From Gammaproteobacteria bacterium (lineage in GTDB: Bacteria; Pseudomonadota; Gammaproteobacteria; GCA-001735895): 11,398 nucleotides of DNA. The notes beneath the pieces were generated by a model. The model searched no databases. It saw only the letters and a program-made list of their open reading frames with translations, and was not told the origin of the DNA. The stretch covers positions 1 through 11,398 of the forward strand of contig JANTFY010000053.1 of assembly GCA_024763185.1 (NCBI GenBank), given 5' to 3'. Shown here one piece after another: positions 7,026 through 11,398 of the stretch; position 1 is the stretch's first letter, and each line of letters begins with the position of its first letter. The position numbers were made by a program, and so were the translations under genes.

Positions 7026-8674
7026 GATGCCTCAAGGCTCCTCTGAGCATCCTGCTGACTGAATAAAGAGGCATCCAGTAACTGCCGGGTATAAGGATTC
7101 TGCGGATTCTCAAAAACCTGCTCAGTGCTGCCGCGCTCGACAACATCGCCCTCTTTCATGACGATGACACGATGAGCAATGGAACGGATCACCTTCAAAT
7201 CATGCGATATAAACAAGTAGCTCATGCGGTGACGGAGCTGTAAGTCCCTTAACAATTGCAACACCTGCTTTTGCACCGAGATATCCAAGGCGCTGGTCGG
7301 TTCATCCAGTAGAATGACTTTCGGTTCCAGCACGATGGAGCGGGCAATCGCAATTCGCTGTCTTTGTCCACCGGAAAACTCGTGAGGGTAGCGATGAATC
7401 ATATCCGCATCCAGCCCTACTTCCTGTAACACATCCACAATTTTCTGTAGACGTTGTTCCTGGTCAAATTCAGGAAAGTGCAACTGCAATCCTTCCGAAA
7501 TAATCTGCTCGATATTCATGCGCGGAGACAAAGAGGAAAATGGATCTTGAAATACCATCTGCATTTGTCGGCGCAGGGGACGGATCTGAGCTTCTGACAT
7601 ACTGTCAATGCGGTGGTTGTTAAAATAAATCTGACCTTTACTATGCTGAAGTTGTAACAGGCTCATACCCAGGGTGGTTTTACCCGAACCGGATTCGCCG
7701 ACAATGCCGACTGTCTCGCCGGGGTGTAATTCTATATCGACATTGTTGACCGCCCTCACCTCTCCTACCTGGCGACGAAAAAAACCGGCCTTGATGGGAA
7801 AATGACAGTTAACCGCTTCACCGACAAGCAGCGGTTCCTGTTGTAGCAGCTTTTCGGTCTCGCTGTCCTCAAACATGGGCTCCGGCTCACTGGCCAGTAA
7901 TTGTTGTGTATAGGGATGTTGTGGTCGGTCAAATACCGCGTTTATACCACCTTGCTCGACGATATATCCCTTTTCCATTACGCACACATAATCGGCAAAA
8001 TGATGCACAAGATTGAGGTCATGCGAAATCAGTAATACCGACATATTGAACTCTGCCTGCAACTCATCCAGTAGTTCGAGAATTTGTTTCTGAATGGTCA
8101 CATCCAGAGCCGTGGTCGGTTCATCCGCTATCAGCAGTTTTGGACGGCATGCCAGCGCCATGGCAATCATCACACGCTGACGTTGCCCGCCCGATAACAT
8201 ATGGGGAAAGGCATCGAGGCGTTTCTCAGGTTCACTAATGCCGACCTTGCCCAGTAACTTTATGACCCATTTTTTTGCAGAGGCCCGGTCCAGGTTTTCA
8301 TGCAGGTAGAGGGATTCAGCGATCTGGTTACCAATGGGATAGAGTGGATTCAGCGCTGTCATCGGCTCCTGGAAGATCATGGCAATATCCTGCCCGCGGA
8401 TCTGTTCGACCTCTTGCATTGGCATTTCAAGAATATCCTTATCCTGGTAGATGATGCTGCCGCTTGAATAGCGACTAAATACAGGATCATGTAATCGCAA
8501 CAGCGATAATGCCGTGACAGATTTTCCCGATCCCGACTCACCTACCAGGGCCAGTTTTTGACCCGCGTGAATATCAAAACTTGCGCCATGAACCACGTTG
8601 TCAAATTCTTCTCCCAGGCCAAAAGCAACTGAAAGGTTATCGATAGAAACCAGCTTATCCACGACGGGTATCAA
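7022..8674 (-). CDS. yejF: Peptide ABC importer ATPase with two nucleotide-binding domains
   Basis: Energises uptake by the YejABEF-type peptide importer at the inner face of the membrane. One chain carries two ABC ATPase domains, as in E. coli YejF. Counting from the TTG at 8674: domain 1 has Walker A 45-52 (GESGSGKS), Q102, signature LSGGQ 160-164, Walker B ending in D184-E185 and H218. Domain 2 has Walker A 326-333 (GESGSGKT), Q376, FSGGQ 433-437, D457-E458 and H491. Both sites look complete. An oligopeptide-type extension with HPYTQQLL (253-260) ends domain 1, and NPYTRQLL (527-533) ends domain 2. The start is uncertain: the TTG overlaps yejE by 20 bases with GAGG only 3 bases before it; a GTG at 8662 would also fit and matches the length of the E. 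coli leader better. The stop overlaps the avtA start. Confidence 0.95.
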   Translation of the reverse strand: MIPVVDKLVSIDNLSVAFGLGEEFDNVVHGASFDIHAGQKLALVGESGSGKSVTALSLLRLHDPVFSRYSSGSIIYQDKDILEMPMQEVEQIRGQDIAMIFQEPMTALNPLYPIGNQIAESLYLHENLDRASAKKWVIKLLGKVGISEPEKRLDAFPHMLSGGQRQRVMIAMALACRPKLLIADEPTTALDVTIQKQILELLDELQAEFNMSVLLISHDLNLVHHFADYVCVMEKGYIVEQGGINAVFDRPQHPYTQQLLASEPEPMFEDSETEKLLQQEPLLVGEAVNCHFPIKAGFFRRQVGEVRAVNNVDIELHPGETVGIVGESGSGKTTLGMSLLQLQHSKGQIYFNNHRIDSMSEAQIRPLRRQMQMVFQDPFSSLSPRMNIEQIISEGLQLHFPEFDQEQRLQKIVDVLQEVGLDADMIHRYPHEFSGGQRQRIAIARSIVLEPKVILLDEPTSALDISVQKQVLQLLRDLQLRHRMSYLFISHDLKVIRSIAHRVIVMKEGDVVERGSTEQVFENPQNPYTRQLLDASLFSQQDAQRSLEAS

Positions 8675-9689
8675 AAGCCTCGCGTAAGGCCTCGCCGATA
8701 AAAATCAGCAGAACCAGAGTGCCCACCAGTACACCAAACGTGGTCATAGACAACCACCAGGCATCGATATTTTCTTTGCCCTGGGATAATAACTCTCCAA
8801 GGCTGGGGGTAGAAGGTGGTACGCCGAGACCGAGAAAATCAAGGCTAGTCAGTGCCAGTATGGCCCCACTGATTCGAAACGGTAAAAATGAAATCACCGG
8901 AGTCATGGCATTAGGTAACAAGTGCCTCCACATAATATTGGGGTTGGAAACACCCAGTGCGCGAGCGGCTGTGACATAATCCAGATTCCTTCCGCGCAAA
9001 AATTCCGCACGCACATAATCTGCCAGTCCCATCCAGCCAAACAGGCTTAATAGAACGATTAACAGTAAAATACTGGGGTTAAAAATCGAGGCAAAGATTA
9101 TCAGCAGGTAAAGCTCAGGCATGGAGCCCCACACTTCGATCAGGCGCTGGGCCACCAGATCTACGCGACCACCAAAAAAACCCTGGATGGCCCCGGCAAA
9201 GATACCCAGCAGGGTACCTATGACGGTCAGGACCAGCGCAAAAATAACCGAAATGCGAAAACCATAAATCAATCTCGCCAGCACATCCCGTCCTCGGTCA
9301 TCCGTACCCAACAGGTTTTCCGTAGAAGGTGGAGCCGGATTAGGGGCCTCTGCAAAATAATTAATAGTGTCGTAGTTATAAGGATTGGGCGGATAAACGG
9401 CCCAGCTACCTTGCCTGGAGAACTGTTCTTTTATAAAAGGGTCAAGGTAATCTGCCTCGGTATCAAAGTCTCCACCAAAAGTGGTTTCTGCATAGGTTTT
9501 AAAGATTGGAAAAAAGTATTCATCCTGGTATTTAACCAACAGGGGTTTGTTATTCGAAAGCACCTCGGCAAACAGGCTGAAGGCAAACAGTATCGAGAAA
9601 ATCCACAAACTGACGTAACCGCGTCGATTGCGTTTAAAACGTTGCCAGGCCCTGTGAAAAGCACTTTGTTGATATGCACTGACGGCCAT
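8655..9689 (-). CDS. yejE: Peptide ABC importer permease, OppC/DppC type
   Basis: One of the two inner-membrane channel subunits of the YejABEF-type importer. At 344 residues it matches E. coli YejE in length and plan: an N-terminal span about 25-45 after a basic lead (RFKRNRRGYVSLWIF), a long periplasmic loop about 46-125 that is characteristic of YejE, then LLGTDDRGRDVLARLIYG (126-143) and five further spans. The EAA loop that contacts the ATPase lies about 228-260, with AARALGVS at 241-248 and HLLPN at 256-260. The ATG shares one base with the yejB stop (TAATG), and the 3' end overlaps yejF, which points to translational coupling and balanced subunit levels. No missing segment is seen. Confidence 0.95.
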   Translation of the reverse strand: MAVSAYQQSAFHRAWQRFKRNRRGYVSLWIFSILFAFSLFAEVLSNNKPLLVKYQDEYFFPIFKTYAETTFGGDFDTEADYLDPFIKEQFSRQGSWAVYPPNPYNYDTINYFAEAPNPAPPSTENLLGTDDRGRDVLARLIYGFRISVIFALVLTVIGTLLGIFAGAIQGFFGGRVDLVAQRLIEVWGSMPELYLLIIFASIFNPSILLLIVLLSLFGWMGLADYVRAEFLRGRNLDYVTAARALGVSNPNIMWRHLLPNAMTPVISFLPFRISGAILALTSLDFLGLGVPPSTPSLGELLSQGKENIDAWWLSMTTFGVLVGTLVLLIFIGEALREAFDTRRG

Positions 9690-10747
9690 TATCGATTATC
9701 CAACGACTCAAACTGAATTCTGGGGTCAATCAACACGTAACTGATATCGGTAATCAGTTTGGCGATCAGGCCGAGCATGGTGAAGATATACAGCGAACCC
9801 ATCACCACCGGGTAATCACGCTGAATAACCGATTCATAGGCAAGCAAGCCAAGCCCATCCAGCGAAAAAATCTGTTCTATCAACAGGCTGCCGGCAAAAA
9901 AAGCGGAGATAAATGCCGCTGGAAAACCCGTCACCAGCGGAATAACCGCATTGCGAAAAACGTGTTTGTATAAAACCTTGGATTCCGGCACACCCTTGGC
10001 ACGCGCGGTTAAGACATATTGCTTACGAATCTCCTCGATAAAGCTGTTTTTGGTTAGCATCGTCATCACTGCAAAACTGCCCACTACAGATGCGGTAATG
10101 GGTAGCACCATGTGCCACAGATAATCCAGTATCTGTTGATACCACGGTAATTCAGCCCAGTTATCCGACACCAATCCGCGCAAGGGAAAAACATCCCAGA
10201 AACTACCACCGCCAAACAGGACCAACATTAAAACACCCAGTACGAAACCCGGAATGGCATAACCGATTAAGATAATTGTGCTGGTTATCACATCAAAACG
10301 TGAGCCATCCCTGACGGCTTTTTTGATACCCAGGGGGATACAGGTCAGATAGGTGATTAAAAAGGTCCATACGCCCAGGCTGATCGATACCGGAAGCTTG
10401 GATATAATGAGCTCAATGACCGATTTCTGATGAAAGTGACTTTCCCCCAGATCGAAGGATATATAGTTGAGGATCATTTCATAAAAGCGCTGGTGGGCCG
10501 GTTTATCAAAGCCATACAAAGCTTTCAATTCATTCAGGCGTTCTTCATCCAGGCCCTTGGCGCCACGGTAAAGCCCGGCCACCCCACTGCTCGCCTCCTG
10601 CCCCTGGGCGCCGTGACTTTGCAATTGCGCTACCAGTTGTTCTACCGGTCCGCCTGGCACAAACTGGGTGACCACAAAGGTAATCAACATGATTCCAAAC
10701 AAAGTTGGAATCATTAACAGCAATCTTTTTAAAATATAGGCAGCCAT
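9689..10747 (-). CDS. yejB: Peptide ABC importer permease, OppB/DppB type
   Basis: Partner channel subunit to YejE. At 352 residues it is close to E. coli YejB. The N-terminus (ILKRLLLMIPTLFGIMLITF, 5-24) is the classic first span of the OppB/DppB group, followed by a periplasmic loop with the conserved FVPGGP (29-34). YejB-type proteins have a longer loop here than DppB; residues 35-75 (Gln-, Ala- and Gly-rich) show it. Further spans lie about 125-140, 155-178, 212-232, 268-290 and 314-338, and the EAA loop about 238-267 with ARAKGVP at 248-254. The gene starts 21 bases after the yejA stop, and no clear Shine-Dalgarno is seen in that gap. The stop overlaps the yejE start by one base. Confidence 0.95.
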   Translation of the reverse strand: MAAYILKRLLLMIPTLFGIMLITFVVTQFVPGGPVEQLVAQLQSHGAQGQEASSGVAGLYRGAKGLDEERLNELKALYGFDKPAHQRFYEMILNYISFDLGESHFHQKSVIELIISKLPVSISLGVWTFLITYLTCIPLGIKKAVRDGSRFDVITSTIILIGYAIPGFVLGVLMLVLFGGGSFWDVFPLRGLVSDNWAELPWYQQILDYLWHMVLPITASVVGSFAVMTMLTKNSFIEEIRKQYVLTARAKGVPESKVLYKHVFRNAVIPLVTGFPAAFISAFFAGSLLIEQIFSLDGLGLLAYESVIQRDYPVVMGSLYIFTMLGLIAKLITDISYVLIDPRIQFESLDNR

Positions 10748-10768
10748 ACTGGAACTAAATACCGCTTA

Positions 10769-11398
10769 TTATTTTTGCCACCAAGTGCTCAACATCCAGC
10801 TTTCTGCATCGTAGTAAAGCGGTAATTTTTGTGGTTGCCCAAACTTATCCCAGTAAGCGATGCGGTGATGTCCAATATACCAGTGTGGAACCAGGTAGTA
10901 CTCATGCAATAGAACACGATCCAGGGCCCTTACCGCGGTAACCAGTTGATCGCGATCTTCGGCATAAACCACTTTTTCCAGCAATGCGTCGACCACCGGG
11001 TTTTCAATACCCATCAGGTTGCGTGTCCCTTCCTTGTTGGCTGAACTGGAATGAAACATGTTCATCTGTTCATTACCTGGCGATTGCGACTGGGGAAAAC
11101 TGGCCACCACCATATCAAAATCAAAGCTATCCGTGCGCTGTTTGTATAGCGCCACATCCACCGTCCGGTATTCAACGCTGATACCCAGTTTCTTCAAGTT
11201 TCTGGCAAATGGTGCCAGTATACGTTCGAATCCTTTTTGCGAGAGCATGACATCAAACTTCAAGGCTTCACCTTTATTATTGACCAGAACACCGTCTTTT
11301 AAAATCCAGCCGGCCTCGGTCAGTAACTTTCTGGCCAGCCGGAGGTTTTTTCGTAAAGATGATGGTGGCTTGGTGGTTGCAGGTTTCCACTCCTGGGT
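10769..11398 (-). CDS. yejA: Peptide-binding protein of the YejA type, 5' part outside window
   Basis: C-terminal 209 residues of a periplasmic solute-binding protein (SBP_bac_5 / family 5), which captures peptides and passes them to YejB-YejE. The frame stays open to the right edge, so the start and the signal peptide lie outside the window; the TTG at 11263 is an internal leucine, not a start. The visible part begins in the family stretch NLRLARKLLTEAGW followed by KDGVLVNNKGEALKFDVML. It goes on through LKKLGISVEYRTVD and the sequence FDFDMVVASFPQSQSPGNEQ, which in this family lines the cleft, and ends with VPHWYIGHHRIAYWDKFGQP and a Trp-rich tail (STWWQK), as in YejA-like proteins. The gene ends in a double stop (TAATAA). 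Ligand range cannot be told; in enteric bacteria the system takes up microcin C and other peptides. Confidence 0.92.
   Translation of the reverse strand, partial: TQEWKPATTKPPSSLRKNLRLARKLLTEAGWILKDGVLVNNKGEALKFDVMLSQKGFERILAPFARNLKKLGISVEYRTVDVALYKQRTDSFDFDMVVASFPQSQSPGNEQMNMFHSSSANKEGTRNLMGIENPVVDALLEKVVYAEDRDQLVTAVRALDRVLLHEYYLVPHWYIGHHRIAYWDKFGQPQKLPLYYDAESWMLSTWWQK

Noticed and set aside
11261..11263. TTG as start codon of the peptide-binding protein
   Set aside because: The frame continues to the right edge with family-like sequence (ARKLLTEAGW), so this is an internal leucine.

Overview
The window holds two gene modules that point at each other and meet near position 5750. The gene families, gene order and moderate GC content suggest a free-living gammaproteobacterium; the sequence does not support a genus.

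Left half, + strand (1-5492): a membrane-linked signalling cluster. It starts inside a Ser/Thr protein kinase whose CHASE2 sensor domain runs off the left edge. Then come a PP2C phosphatase four bases later, a two-part FHA phosphothreonine-binding protein, and a CHASE2 class III adenylate cyclase. Kinase, phosphatase and FHA reader make a complete write/erase/read set. The cyclase carries the same kind of extracytoplasmic sensor as the kinase, so one operon-like block joins Ser/Thr phosphorylation to cAMP output.

Middle (5493-5786): a short region with a perfect FNR/Anr-type box (TTGAT-N4-ATCAA, 5543-5556), a well-placed -10 element, a strong ribosome binding site and a 42-residue single-span membrane protein resembling DUF3149. 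The geometry matches a class II FNR-activated promoter, so the small protein is probably induced when oxygen is low. An imperfect inverted repeat lies at the convergent junction.

Right half, - strand (11398 down to 5787): a tightly packed operon read as yejA (5' part outside the window), yejB, yejE, yejF and avtA. The first four encode a peptide ABC importer of the YejABEF (microcin C / oligopeptide) type: binding protein, two permeases and a double ATPase. The last gene encodes valine-pyruvate aminotransferase and overlaps yejF by 4 bases. This links peptide import to an alanine/valine transamination enzyme.

No RNA genes, insertion sequences, CRISPR arrays or attachment sites were seen. No gene-free stretch exceeds 300 bases.
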